A DNA stretch of 64,000 nt. Source: Cycloclasticus sp. 46_120_T64 (GTDB taxonomy: Bacteria; Pseudomonadota; Gammaproteobacteria; Methylococcales; Cycloclasticaceae). A program made the translations under genes and the position numbers. Shown in pieces: positions 34,000-45,062 of this stretch (the stretch's first letter is position 1; every line of letters starts with the position of its first letter). Below the pieces are notes generated by a model. That model was not told the origin of the DNA and did no database searches. It was given only the letters and a program-made list of their open reading frames with translations. The DNA is taken from positions 118,051-182,050 of the forward strand of contig MAAM01000006.1 of the NCBI GenBank assembly GCA_002162695.1, written 5' to 3'.

Positions 34000-35262
34000 C
34001 TAATTTCCTCTTGCAACATCCATTGACTGCGCCAGATAGGCTTTCATGATTAGAGTTGGGTCTGCGATCAACTTTTCTTTCCATTCACCCAGCGGCACTG
34101 CCGACTGAATTAAGCCACGTAAAACACCAATCGATTCGGTTCGCCCTACGGTTATCGCTCCAACCAATAAATCCCCCTTAAAATTAAGGCGAATATATTT
34201 ATAGTTATCTTTATCTAGCATGGTGGCGGTCTCACCACCGTCCACTCCACCCCAGCTACCAAACGAGGTTGAAACCAAACCCGAGGTATCCAACACATTC
34301 ATGCTAAGACTACCTTTATAGCTGGCCGAACCGCCCATCATATTAATCGCGGCTATTCGCCCGTGGTCAACCGCCGTTGGTTGAATCGCATGTACTGATT
34401 GGCCACCCGTGGAAAAGTCTAAACCCTGTGCGACATCGCCTGCGGCATAAATACCCTCTACATTAGTGTTTAAACCCGCATCAACCAGAATGCCATTATC
34501 AGTTTCCACCCCACTGCCCGCTAAAAACTCAATATTGGAATACACCCCAGTCGCAACAATAATCAAATCGAACTGGGTTAGACTGCCATCATCACGTTTC
34601 AGTGCTGGCCCCGCCTCTATTGATGCGATGCTCGCAGGCAGAATCGTCGACACGCCCTTCGCTTCGCACCATGATTTGATCATATCGCCCGCGGTTTCAT
34701 CCATCATTCGGCTAACCATTCGGCCCGTACGCCCCATCATCACCGTGAGGTCCACGCCTTTTTTCAGCATCGCCTCAATAATAATCGAAGCAACAAAACC
34801 GGCACCCAATAAAGCAACCTTTGCGCCGGGTTTCAAACTAGCCAGAATTTGCCGACCATCCTCTAGGGTCCAGCAATTAACCACCCCGTCATTATCTGCA
34901 CCAGGAAAGGGCGAATTTGCCGGCCGTGAACCCGTAGCAATTAATAATTTATCGTAATGGTAACAATCGCCGTTATCGAGGCTAACCGTATACTGGGCGG
35001 AATCCACCCTACTGACCTTGGCGTGTACGTGCTGAATTTTTAAATCTTCAAAATGCCCGGCTGTTTTACGCAGGTGCGTACCGGTCTCTTCAATCATCCC
35101 GCTCAGATAATAAGGTAAGGCCATCCGTGAATAAGGCGACTCACGCTCTAAACCGATCATCGTAATACTACAATTTGGATCTGCTTTGCGTAACGTCTCA
35201 GCGGCTCTTACCGACGCTGGCCCCGCGCCAATTAACACATATTTTTTTACCTGTAATGACAT
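34000..35262 (-). CDS. FAD-dependent pyridine nucleotide-disulfide family oxidoreductase
   Basis: This is a 420-residue flavoprotein with two Rossmann motifs. The FAD motif is GAGPASVRAAETLRK (about residues 12-26) and the NAD(P) motif GAGFVASIIIEAML (about 152-165), with ATGSRPANSPFPG and the second FAD motif IYAAGDVAQGLD. It resembles the NADH-binding half of assimilatory nitrite reductase and rubredoxin reductases. There is no active-site Cys pair, Fe-S domain or partner gene. The substrate is unknown. It is a separate unit upstream of carA; I give no symbol. Confidence 0.8.
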   Translation of the reverse strand: MSLQVKKYVLIGAGPASVRAAETLRKADPNCSITMIGLERESPYSRMALPYYLSGMIEETGTHLRKTAGHFEDLKIQHVHAKVSRVDSAQYTVSLDNGDCYHYDKLLIATGSRPANSPFPGADNDGVVNCWTLEDGRQILASLKPGAKVALLGAGFVASIIIEAMLKKGVDLTVMMGRTGRMVSRMMDETAGDMIKSWCEAKGVSTILPASIASIEAGPALKRDDGSLTQFDLIIVATGVYSNIEFLAGSGVETDNGILVDAGLNTNVEGIYAAGDVAQGLDFSTGGQSVHAIQPTAVDHGRIAAINMMGGSASYKGSLSMNVLDTSGLVSTSFGSWGGVDGGETATMLDKDNYKYIRLNFKGDLLVGAITVGRTESIGVLRGLIQSAVPLGEWKEKLIADPTLIMKAYLAQSMDVARGN

Positions 35263-35405
35263 TATTTCTCCCGCTCGTATTGTTTAAGAGAATAAACCAC
35301 CCCGCTACCCTAGCAGCTCAGGAAAGCTTGTTGACTGTCGCCCTATTGGAGTCATTATTAGAGCCACCTTCACTCAAATAACAAACCAACAGCAGTAGGC
35401 GTAAT

Positions 35406-35470
35406 AGATGGCTTTCAAGCTTGCTTGAAAGCCATCTAGATCAAACCACTAACAGCCTTAATGGTTTGAT
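35406..35470. repeat. Two consecutive hairpins downstream of dapB
   Basis: AGATGGCTTTCAAGC (35406-35420), loop TT, then the exact complement GCTTGAAAGCCATCT (35423-35437) form a perfect 15-bp stem. Three bases on, ATCAAACCA (35440-35448) pairs with TGGTTTGAT (35462-35470). There is no T tract on either strand, so ordinary intrinsic termination is doubtful. Confidence 0.7.
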
Positions 35471-35507
35471 GATACTAACAGAAAAACCTGCCCATACTAA
35501 CGAAGTT

Positions 35508-36314
35508 TTAAGCCTTCAACCCCAAGACATCTTGCATATCATACAAACCGGCAGACTGCCCTGATAACCAGCACGCCGCACGCACCGCACCCGTGGCAAA
35601 GGTCATTCGGCTAGTCGCTTTATGGGTAATCTCAATACGCTCGCCTTCATCGGCAAACATCACCGTATGCTCACCAACAATATCACCCGCTCGGATGGTA
35701 GAAAAACCAATGGTTCCGCCTTCTCGCTCGCCGGTGATACCCTCGCGCGCATACACCGCGCAATCCTCTAGTTTTTTCCCCATCGCCTCAGCCACCACTT
35801 CGCCCATAATAAGCGCCGTACCAGAAGGTGCATCCACCTTATATTTATGGTGCGCCTCAATCACTTCGATATCTACCGCCTGACCGATAGCCTTGGCAGC
35901 AAGTTCCAGCAACTTTAAGGTCACATTAACACCAATGCCCATATTCGGCGCAAACACAATCGGGATAGACTTCGCCGCCAAACTGATCTGCTCTTTTTGC
36001 TGATCAGTAAAACCGGTCGTTCCAATAACCATTGCTTTGTTATTTGCCACACAGGCCGCTAGCTTTTCGACACAAGCATCTGGGCGAGTAAAATCGACCA
36101 ATACCTCGAAGTTATCGAGCTGCTCGTTAATATCCGACACCAATAAAACACTTTGTGCACCAATACCCGCCATCACACCGGCGTCTGAACCCAAGGACTC
36201 GGAGCCTTCGCGTTCAATGGCTGCCGTTAACACAGCCGATTCATTTTGCCAACAGGCCTTGATTAAATTCAAGCCCATGCGACCACTAGCACCCGAAATT
36301 GCAATATTAGCCAT
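35508..36314 (-). CDS. dapB: 4-hydroxy-tetrahydrodipicolinate reductase
   Basis: DapB reduces hydroxytetrahydrodipicolinate with NAD(P)H in lysine and diaminopimelate synthesis. The 268-residue protein has the nucleotide motif [13 protein letters not shown] near the N terminus and [12 protein letters not shown]. The catalytic [13 protein letters not shown] segment contains the His pair and Lys. [14 protein letters not shown] is also present. It is 10 bases after dnaJ, continuing the heat-shock operon direction. This dnaJ-dapB adjacency is common in gammaproteobacteria, often with carA next; here 1.6 kb separates them. Confidence 0.96.
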   Translation of the reverse strand: MANIAISGASGRMGLNLIKACWQNESAVLTAAIEREGSESLGSDAGVMAGIGAQSVLLVSDINEQLDNFEVLVDFTRPDACVEKLAACVANNKAMVIGTTGFTDQQKEQISLAAKSIPIVFAPNMGIGVNVTLKLLELAAKAIGQAVDIEVIEAHHKYKVDAPSGTALIMGEVVAEAMGKKLEDCAVYAREGITGEREGGTIGFSTIRAGDIVGEHTVMFADEGERIEITHKATSRMTFATGAVRAACWLSGQSAGLYDMQDVLGLKA

Positions 36315-36324
36315 ATCCTACTCC

Positions 36325-37458
36325 TTAAGACTTCATCCGATCAAAAAAGCTTTTCACCCCACCTAACCACGAATCTTCTTGTGGATTATGACGTGTCCCT
36401 CCCGTTTTAAAGGAAGCATCTAACTGCTCAACCAAGGATTTTTGCTCAGCGGTTAAGTTCACTGGAGTCTCGATATTAATTCTGCACATCAAATCACCAA
36501 CGGGGCCGCCTCGTACCGGCTTAACACCCTTAGCCCTTAATCTAAATAACTTACCTGTTTGCGCTTCAGCCGGAATCTTCAGCTTCACCTTACCGCTCAG
36601 GGTTGGCACTTCAAGTTCGCCACCCAAGGCTGCCATCGCAAAACTAATCGGCATATCACAATATAAATGGGCCCCATCACGAGTAAATATATCGTGCTCA
36701 CGCACATTCACCTGCACATACAAATCGCCAGCTGGGCCACCATGATCACCGGCCTCACCCTCACCACCTAAACGAATACGATCACCCGTATCGACACCCG
36801 CAGGAATTTTAACCGATAAGGTTTTTTGTTCTTTCGTTTTGCCCGTACCACGGCACTTACCACAAGGATCCTTAATCACCGAACCCGCACCACGACAACT
36901 TGGGCAGGTTTGTTGAACAGAAAACATCCCTTGCTGCATACGCACCTGACCATGCCCACCACAAGATGAACAAATGCTCGTGCTAGCACTTTTCGAACCC
37001 GTGCCCTTACAACCACCACAGCTCACTGAGCTCGGCACTTTAATCTTGGTTTCCATGCCCGATACCGCGTCTTCCAACGACATATCAAGGTTATAACGCA
37101 AATCAGCTCCCCGCGTTACTTGGCTACGACGGCCACCGCCGCCTCCGCCACCAAAAATATCGCCAAACACATCACCAAACACATCACTAAATGAGTCACT
37201 ACCTTGCTGTCCACCGCGCCCACCCATTGATTGGTCAACACCGGCATGGCCAAATTGATCGTATGCTGAGCGCTTCTGCTCATCACTTAAGATGGCATAC
37301 GCTTCTTGAATGACTTTAAACTTTTCCTCAGCATCAGGGTTATCAGTATTTCTATCTGGGTGATATTTCATCGCCAAACGTCGATACGATTTCTTGATTT
37401 CGCGGCCACTAGCATTGCGAGCAACTTCTAGTACTTTGTAAAAATCTTCTTTTTCCAT
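36325..37458 (-). CDS. dnaJ: Chaperone protein DnaJ
   Basis: DnaJ delivers substrates to DnaK and stimulates its ATPase. The 377-residue protein has the J domain with HPD (YHPDRNTD near residue 33) and a Gly/Phe-rich linker including seven consecutive Gly. Four zinc-binding CxxCxGxG repeats follow ([32 protein letters not shown]), then the C-terminal substrate domains. I start at ATG 37458, preceded by TTTGAGA; a TTG nine bases upstream is less likely. Confidence 0.97.
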   Translation of the reverse strand: MEKEDFYKVLEVARNASGREIKKSYRRLAMKYHPDRNTDNPDAEEKFKVIQEAYAILSDEQKRSAYDQFGHAGVDQSMGGRGGQQGSDSFSDVFGDVFGDIFGGGGGGGRRSQVTRGADLRYNLDMSLEDAVSGMETKIKVPSSVSCGGCKGTGSKSASTSICSSCGGHGQVRMQQGMFSVQQTCPSCRGAGSVIKDPCGKCRGTGKTKEQKTLSVKIPAGVDTGDRIRLGGEGEAGDHGGPAGDLYVQVNVREHDIFTRDGAHLYCDMPISFAMAALGGELEVPTLSGKVKLKIPAEAQTGKLFRLRAKGVKPVRGGPVGDLMCRINIETPVNLTAEQKSLVEQLDASFKTGGTRHNPQEDSWLGGVKSFFDRMKS

Positions 37459-37478
37459 AATTCTCAAATCTTAAATAC

Positions 37479-37510
37479 GCCAAAGCCACCGATAAATCGG
37501 CGGCTATGGC
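37479..37510 (-). promoter_or_regulatory. Hairpin between dnaK and dnaJ
   Basis: In the minus-strand RNA a 15-base arm GCCATAGCCGCCGAT folds on ATCGGTGGCTTTGGC with one mismatch and one G-U pair around a 2-base loop. It has no T tract. It could slow or process the grpE-dnaK-dnaJ message and set the DnaK to DnaJ ratio; that role is inferred. Confidence 0.55.
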
Positions 37511-37551
37511 GCAGCCCAAATAGGCTATGTTTTTTAGTTAGGCAATAAAAA

Positions 37552-39483
<1,932 letters not shown>

Positions 39484-39548
39484 CTGAATATCTCCGAAAT
39501 TTACTTTAATTTTCTGTTAACTACGATATGGGGTTATGAATTTATTAT

Positions 39549-40178
39549 TCAAGCCTGCTCGTCAATTTTCACGGTATCTGCGGGTGCCTCTGGCTGTGCC
39601 TGGGCAACAATCACCATCGCAGGGCGCAACAAACGATCATTCAGCGTGTAACCCTTCTGAAAAACTTGCATCACCGAGTTTGCTTCATGGTCAGGGCTTG
39701 GCACCATCGATACCGCCTGATGAAAATCAGGGTTAAACACCTCGCCCAATGGGTTTAGCTGCTTAACACCAGAGTTTTCCAATGAAGAAAGCAACTGCTT
39801 ATGGGTCAATTCCATGCCTTCTTTAATCGCCGTCACATCGCTGGATTCATCATCCACTGCGGCGAGTCCCATTTCTAAGCTATCGACAACTGGCAGCATA
39901 TCTTTGGCAAACTTCTCAATAGAAAAACGGTGTGCCTTTTCGATGTCTTTTTGCGTACGCCGACGAATATTCTCCACTTCAGCTTTCGCCAATAATAACT
40001 TTTCCCAGTTATCACTCGCCGTTGCATTCGCTTTCTCTAGCTCAGCGGCTAAATCAACAACCGCCTCTTCGCCATCTTCAACTACTTCCTCAGTGACCAC
40101 TTCGCCCACTAAAATTTCTTCGCTATCAATCGCTTCTGCTTGCACATCCGCTTGATCTGTCGTTTCTTCAGATCCCAT
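39549..40178 (-). CDS. grpE: Nucleotide exchange factor GrpE
   Basis: GrpE releases ADP from DnaK. The 209-residue protein has an acidic N terminus (residues 1-50, rich in Glu/Asp/Val) and a long dimerising helix (about 50-110, [20 protein letters not shown]). The C-terminal beta domain shows [38 protein letters not shown]. It is first in grpE-dnaK-dnaJ-dapB and has a heat-shock-like promoter about 75 bases upstream. Confidence 0.96.
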   Translation of the reverse strand: MGSEETTDQADVQAEAIDSEEILVGEVVTEEVVEDGEEAVVDLAAELEKANATASDNWEKLLLAKAEVENIRRRTQKDIEKAHRFSIEKFAKDMLPVVDSLEMGLAAVDDESSDVTAIKEGMELTHKQLLSSLENSGVKQLNPLGEVFNPDFHQAVSMVPSPDHEANSVMQVFQKGYTLNDRLLRPAMVIVAQAQPEAPADTVKIDEQA

Positions 40179-40253
40179 AGTCTTTCCTCATTATTTTCAA
40201 CTTAAATTTTTTTAGCACTCACCACCCAGAGGCAATAGCCGTGCTGACTCTCA

Positions 40254-40283
40254 ATAAGTGGCGTTTATTTTTTAGATTTCAAG
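40254..40283 (-). promoter_or_regulatory. Sigma-32 (RpoH) promoter of grpE
   Basis: On the minus strand CTTGAAA (40283-40277), preceded by CCC, is followed after 15 bases by CCACTTAT (40261-40254). This fits the heat-shock consensus CTTGAAA-N13-15-CCCCATNT well in the -35 and spacing, less well in the -10. The start of transcription would be about 70 bases before grpE. Confidence 0.65.
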
Positions 40284-40462
40284 GGTCCAAGCAATATTTC
40301 CTCGTTATTTAGCAATGGGCGGAAGCTGTAAAGTAAGCCCTAAGCGGCAACGAAGAATTAAACAATCAACAACACGCCGTGAATATTCAATTAAAATCGC
40401 GACATTTTAGGCGCAAAAGCACTCACTTGGTGTAAAATTTTGCCTCCAGATGAGAGTTATTA

Positions 40463-41347
40463 ATGAATATACAATTTAAGCGCATCGGGCTCATATCGAA
40501 ACCTAATGCAAGCGATATATCGCCAACCATTCACGCACTCTGCCAATTACTCATTGAGCTGGGTATTCAACTATATCTAGACCCTGAAACGGCTCGTCAT
40601 ACCGAACTGGCTAATGATAAGGTCTTAGCCGTCGACGACTTGGCCACCCATTGCGACCTCGTTATATCTATTGGCGGTGATGGCACCATGTTATCGGCCG
40701 CTCGCACACTGGTGAATACCGACGTGCCTCTGATTGGCATCAACCTTGGTCGCCTCGGTTTTTTAGTCGACATATCGCCGCAAGATATTAACGAGAAAAT
40801 ACAGCAGGTACTGTGTGGCGCCTACCATGAAGAAGAGCGCATCATTTTAAACACCCAAGTTATCCGTTCTGGCAACGTGGTGTATCAGCAATCCGCCTTT
40901 AATGAAGTCGCCCTACACCGCTTAAAGTCACCGGGGCTGATCGACATCGAAACCTATGTTGACGGAAACTTTGTCAACTCACAGCGCTCCGATGGTTTAA
41001 TTATCGCCACCCCAACGGGCTCTACCGCTTATGCCTTGTCCGGTGGCGGCCCATTAATGCACCCATCGCTAGACGCCATCGTGATGGTACCAATTAACCC
41101 TCACACCCTAAGCAACCGTCCCATCGTGGTTGATGGTAAGAGTAATATAGGCATCAAATTTAGTCAGCGAGATAAACACAAAGCACAAATCACCTGCGAT
41201 AACGTGATCCTGCCCGACACCTTAGAAGGTGACTTTATCAGCATTAAACGCCATGACAATAAAATCCGCTTATTGCACCCAACCGACCACGATTTTTTCA
41301 ACACCTTGCGTGTCAAGCTCGGCTGGAGCACCGCACCTCAATCTTAA
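40463..41347 (+). CDS. nadK: NAD kinase
   Basis: NadK phosphorylates NAD to NADP. The 294-residue protein has the catalytic GGDGTMLSAARTL near residue 75. The NE motif is in SAFNEVALHR, and TPTGSTAYALSGGGP and RPIVVDG are further conserved blocks. ATG 40463 is preceded by ATGAGAG. It diverges from grpE and ends 5 bases before recN; the nadK-recN pairing next to the grpE operon and fur-bamE is conserved in gammaproteobacteria. Confidence 0.96.
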   Translation: MNIQFKRIGLISKPNASDISPTIHALCQLLIELGIQLYLDPETARHTELANDKVLAVDDLATHCDLVISIGGDGTMLSAARTLVNTDVPLIGINLGRLGFLVDISPQDINEKIQQVLCGAYHEEERIILNTQVIRSGNVVYQQSAFNEVALHRLKSPGLIDIETYVDGNFVNSQRSDGLIIATPTGSTAYALSGGGPLMHPSLDAIVMVPINPHTLSNRPIVVDGKSNIGIKFSQRDKHKAQITCDNVILPDTLEGDFISIKRHDNKIRLLHPTDHDFFNTLRVKLGWSTAPQS

Positions 41348-41352
41348 CTGCC

Positions 41353-43023
41353 ATGCTTAAATCTATCGATATAAAAGGACTTGCCGTTGTCGACCAGCTA
41401 AACCTAGAGTTGATGCAGGGAATGACCGTGCTCACCGGTGAAACCGGCGCGGGTAAATCAATTCTCCTCACCGCAATGAAGTTATGCCTAGGCGAGCGCG
41501 CCGATGCCAATTTATTACGCCCTGGGGTTAAAAAAGCCGATATCAGCCTAGATTTTGATATTTCACAATCAGCAACTAGCCAAGCCTGGTTAACAGCCAA
41601 CGAGCTTGACGAAGAAAATGATTGCCTGATCCGGCGCACCATTAGTGCCGATGGGCGCTCACGGGCCTATATCAATGGCCAAGCCGTCAACCTGAAAACC
41701 CTGCAGAAACTATCCCAGCACCTCATCAGCATCCACGGCCAACACGCCCACTTAGATTTACTCCTACCGGCGCAACAATGCGCACTACTCGATAGCGCAC
41801 TGAGCAACCCAACGCCGCTGAGCGATTGCCAACAACATTACCAACACTGGAAAACCCTGCAAGACGAATTACTCACACTGACCGGTGGTAATACCGACAA
41901 CGACAGTGAAAAACAATTATTAAGTTATCAAATTAACGAACTGGAACAAACCGAATTGGTACTGGTGGATTACCAGCAATTGATACAACAGCACAACCTA
42001 GCATCGAATATGAGCAAGATCCTTGAGCTCGCTGAAGGTCAGGCCAATGCGCTGTATGAAAACGACAACCACTCAATTCATGGTTTATTAAGCAGCTCAG
42101 CTCACGAACTAAACACCCTCAGCGAATTATCGCCAGAATTCAGCAGCATCGCCGAACAGATCAATGAAGCGGTCATCCAAGTACAAGAAGCAAGCCGCGA
42201 ACTCAGGAGCACCATCGATCTACAAGACAACGACCCCTCTCAGCTCGACACGTTCGACCGGCAACTCAGCCAAATGCACCAAATCGCGCGTAAGTTACAA
42301 GTCGAACCCCAGCAACTAGCCGACAAATACCAGCAACTTAAAACCCGCCTGCAACTATTAGAAAACCGCCACGAACGGCTAGAAACCTTACAACTAGAGA
42401 TCGAGCAAGCCGAACACAGTTATGCAGCTAGCGCCGAACAGCTACACCAAGAACGACTCAGCAGTGCCAGCGAGCTGAGTGAGCAAATCAGCGCCACCCT
42501 AAAAACCCTCGGTCTACCCGATGGTCAGTTAGAGATTCGAGTCAGCCATAACAACAAACAAAAACCGCAAAAGAATGGCCTCGATGACGTCTCGTTGTTG
42601 GTCTCTACCAATCCCGGCATGCCAGCCTCACCGATAAACAAAGTCGCTTCGGGTGGCGAACTGTCCCGTATCAGCTTAGCCATACAAGTGGTTAGCAGCC
42701 AAAGCAACACCACTCCAACCTTGGTCTTTGACGAAGTCGATGCCGGCATTGGCGGTGGCGTCGCGGAAACCGTAGGCAGCTGCCTACGCGGTATCGCAGC
42801 AGGTCGACAAATACTCTGCGTTACCCACCTGCCACAAGTCGCTTCTCAAGGTCACCAACACTTATTTGTCAGTAAAAACAAAACCAGCGAACAAACCAAA
42901 ACTCAAATCGAGACCCTAAACGACAAAGCCCGTATTAACGAGGTCGCGCGGATGTTAGGCGGCATCGACATCTCGGCTAAAACACTCGCGCACGCCGAAG
43001 AAATGCTCAACAAAGCCATTTAA
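41353..43023 (+). CDS. recN: DNA repair protein RecN
   Basis: RecN is an SMC-like ATPase acting in double-strand break repair. The 556-residue protein has Walker A GETGAGKS near residue 30 and Q-loop segment ISIHGQHAHLDLL. Central coiled coils rich in Gln/Glu/Leu cover about 150-370. The signature is VASGGELSRISLAIQ and Walker B LVFDEVDAGIGG. It is probably co-transcribed with nadK; no LexA box was recognised in the short gap. Confidence 0.96.
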   Translation: MLKSIDIKGLAVVDQLNLELMQGMTVLTGETGAGKSILLTAMKLCLGERADANLLRPGVKKADISLDFDISQSATSQAWLTANELDEENDCLIRRTISADGRSRAYINGQAVNLKTLQKLSQHLISIHGQHAHLDLLLPAQQCALLDSALSNPTPLSDCQQHYQHWKTLQDELLTLTGGNTDNDSEKQLLSYQINELEQTELVLVDYQQLIQQHNLASNMSKILELAEGQANALYENDNHSIHGLLSSSAHELNTLSELSPEFSSIAEQINEAVIQVQEASRELRSTIDLQDNDPSQLDTFDRQLSQMHQIARKLQVEPQQLADKYQQLKTRLQLLENRHERLETLQLEIEQAEHSYAASAEQLHQERLSSASELSEQISATLKTLGLPDGQLEIRVSHNNKQKPQKNGLDDVSLLVSTNPGMPASPINKVASGGELSRISLAIQVVSSQSNTTPTLVFDEVDAGIGGGVAETVGSCLRGIAAGRQILCVTHLPQVASQGHQHLFVSKNKTSEQTKTQIETLNDKARINEVARMLGGIDISAKTLAHAEEMLNKAI

Positions 43024-43139
43024 CAATATCCATGTAAAGGTATTTTTTAGCAGCCCTAGCGAGCGCCAAAAACAAGGGCCTTTACTCCAACGCGCAGGCC
43101 ATGTCGATGGCGGCAGAGTAAAAACCCTAGGCGGAGCGT

Positions 43140-43550
43140 TTATTCAGTACAGGCCGAACACTCCCCATAAATATAAAGACTATGATCGGTCATCTTATAA
43201 CCTTTCTCTTTAGCAATAGCTGACTGGCGCTGCTCAATCACTTCGTCATAAAACTCATCAACCTTGCCACATTTAACACATAAGATATGGTCGTGGTGTT
43301 CACCTTGATTAAGCTCAAATACCGAGCTTCCGCCCTCAAAGTGGTGACGTTTCACTAAACCCGCTGCTTCAAACTGGGTTAACACGCGATACACCGTTGC
43401 CAAACCAATTTCCTCACCTTCCTCTAACAAGGCCCTATACATCTCCTCGGCAGACAAGTGGCGATTCTCACTCCCTTCCAACATATCGAGAATTTTTAAG
43501 CGCGGTAAAGTAACCTTCAAACCGGCTGCACGTATATCTTTTGACTCCAT
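43140..43550 (-). CDS. fur: Ferric uptake regulator Fur
   Basis: Fur is the iron-responsive repressor. The 136-residue protein has a winged-helix DNA-binding half (LKVTLPRLKILDMLE, AEEMYRALLEEGEEIGLATVYRVL). The dimerisation/metal half shows HHFEGGSSVFEL and HHDHILCVKCGKVDEF, and a C-terminal CSACTE. It diverges from bamE, the order seen across gammaproteobacteria. The 80-base gap contains an AT-rich partial palindrome but no convincing Fur box. Confidence 0.96.
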   Translation of the reverse strand: MESKDIRAAGLKVTLPRLKILDMLEGSENRHLSAEEMYRALLEEGEEIGLATVYRVLTQFEAAGLVKRHHFEGGSSVFELNQGEHHDHILCVKCGKVDEFYDEVIEQRQSAIAKEKGYKMTDHSLYIYGECSACTE

Positions 43551-43630
43551 TAGGACCTCATATTAGGGTGGATAAAAAAGTGAGATAATGTATCATCAAT
43601 GGTTCCTAAATAATACACAGTTAGCTCTAA

Positions 43631-44125
43631 ATGCGAAAGTCTCTCATTATATTAATAGTAGCCATGGCCTGCCAAATCCTCACAGCCTGCTCTACCAGCA
43701 ACACCCTAAATGAAAAAATGCTCGCCGCTGCTGACAATCTCCCTGGCGTTTATAAAATAAACGTACGCCAAGGGAATTTAATTACCCAAGAAATGATCAA
43801 CCAACTTCGCCCAGGAATGAATAAAAGGCAAGTCACCTTCATCCTAGGAACGCCGCTATTAGTCGACCCATTCCATAAAGATCGCTGGGATTATTTCTAC
43901 GATTTAAAAACCGCCGGCAAACAAAGTAAACAAGAACGTATCACGGTATTTTTTGCGGACAACAAATTAGTCAACTTAAAGGGCAACTTCAAACCCAGCA
44001 ACCAATTCCAGCCTATGCTAATTAACACCGAGGTGGTTGACGTACCCAAACGCGAAAAAGAAGAACAAGGTTTCATCGAAAAAACCTTACATTCACTCGG
44101 TATTGAGTACCATGAAAAATTCTAA
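43631..44125 (+). CDS. bamE: Outer membrane protein assembly factor BamE (lipoprotein)
   Basis: BamE (SmpA/OmlA) is a small lipoprotein of the BAM complex that inserts outer-membrane barrels. The 164-residue precursor has a lipoprotein signal peptide with lipobox LTAC (Cys near residue 20). The SmpA domain shows VRQGNLITQEMINQLRPGM, TFILGTPLLVDPF and RWDYFYDLKT. It is longer at the C terminus than E. coli BamE. It overlaps the following thioesterase gene by 14 bases. Confidence 0.95.
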   Translation: MRKSLIILIVAMACQILTACSTSNTLNEKMLAAADNLPGVYKINVRQGNLITQEMINQLRPGMNKRQVTFILGTPLLVDPFHKDRWDYFYDLKTAGKQSKQERITVFFADNKLVNLKGNFKPSNQFQPMLINTEVVDVPKREKEEQGFIEKTLHSLGIEYHEKF

Positions 44126-44555
44126 GCCTGCGGTTAACCCACTGTTATGCAAGGTCAACCAAACGCCGCACGCGACCATACTCAAGCTTGAATTGGTATC
44201 TGCAAAAGACGATACGGTAACCCTGAAACTGCCATTTTCCGAACACATTATTGGCGACCCGTTTAAACGTTTAATTCATGGTGGTGCAATCACCACCCTG
44301 ATGGACACCGTCTGCGGCGCTGCCGTCTTTCAAGCGCAAGGAAATTTTCAATCGATGGCCACCTTAGACCTCAGGGTCGACCATATGCGCCCGGCAGACT
44401 CAGGCCTTGACGTTTTCGCAATAGCCGAATGTTATCGCCTCACCAATACCGTTGCCTTTATTCGTGCAACCGCATACACCGATAACATCGACGAGCCCGT
44501 TGCCACCGCCGTCGCCTCTTTCATGCGCTCTAACGTTGAATTCCCAATACAATAA
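44112..44555 (+). CDS. PaaI-like hotdog-fold thioesterase (first of a pair)
   Basis: This 147-residue single hotdog-domain protein has the PaaI/YbgC-type active-site turn LIHGGAITTLMDTVCGAAV. MATLDLRVDHMRPADSG follows, so it probably hydrolyses an acyl- or aryl-CoA; the substrate is unknown. I start at ATG 44112, which overlaps the bamE end. The longer frame upstream lies wholly inside bamE. It is followed one base later by a second, diverged paralogue. Confidence 0.84.
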   Translation: MKNSKPAVNPLLCKVNQTPHATILKLELVSAKDDTVTLKLPFSEHIIGDPFKRLIHGGAITTLMDTVCGAAVFQAQGNFQSMATLDLRVDHMRPADSGLDVFAIAECYRLTNTVAFIRATAYTDNIDEPVATAVASFMRSNVEFPIQ

Positions 44556-44556
44556 A

Positions 44557-45015
44557 ATGGAACTTTTTAAAAAAATAAGCGAATTAAAAGCCAACAACGA
44601 CTTTGAAGGCTTGGTTGAACTCGTCCCCTACGCAAAAACAATTGGTATAGAAACCAGTCTGGTGGGGGATAATATCGTATCCACCCTACCGTTTCTTTCC
44701 AGCAATATAGGCAATCACGCAATACCGGCCCTACACGGCGGCGCGGTGGCCGGCTTTATGGAAAACGCGGCCATTTTCCACTTAATGTGGACCGCCAAAC
44801 TACAACAAATGCCGAAGGTGATCGACTTTTCAATCGATTACTTACGTAGCGGCCAAGCCACCACCAGCTATTCACAATGTGAGATTATTCGTTTAGGCCG
44901 ACGCGTCGCCTTATGCAACATCAAGGTCTGGCAAGCAGACATCGACAAACCCTTCGCCTTAGCACGAGCACACTTCCTGCTCTCCAGCAACGAACCCTTT
45001 AACAAAGAATCCTAG
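44557..45015 (+). CDS. PaaI-like hotdog-fold thioesterase (second of a pair)
   Basis: This 152-residue hotdog protein has LHGGAVAGFMENAAIFHL at the active-site helix and VIDFSIDYLRSGQ in the central strand. In the helix a Glu-Asn replaces the Asp-Thr of its neighbour, so the two may differ in substrate. ATG 44557 begins one base after the first gene's stop. A bidirectional terminator follows. Such tandem thioesterases appear near bamE in some marine gammaproteobacteria as I recall; function is not established. Confidence 0.82.
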   Translation: MELFKKISELKANNDFEGLVELVPYAKTIGIETSLVGDNIVSTLPFLSSNIGNHAIPALHGGAVAGFMENAAIFHLMWTAKLQQMPKVIDFSIDYLRSGQATTSYSQCEIIRLGRRVALCNIKVWQADIDKPFALARAHFLLSSNEPFNKES

Positions 45016-45017
45016 GC

Positions 45018-45049
45018 AAAAAAAAGCCTGGCAAATGCCAGGCTTTTTT
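45018..45049. terminator. Bidirectional terminator between the thioesterase pair and leuA
   Basis: AAAAAAGCCTGGC/GCCAGGCTTTTTT with loop AAAT lies between two convergent stops, with an A tract on one side and a T tract on the other. Confidence 0.9.
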
Positions 45050-45062
45050 ACACGCTTAAAAA

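Noticed and set aside
43551..43630. Fur box between fur and bamE (GATAATGTATC area near 43585)
   Set aside because: Only four bases on each side are symmetric and the match to the 19-bp Fur consensus is poor.
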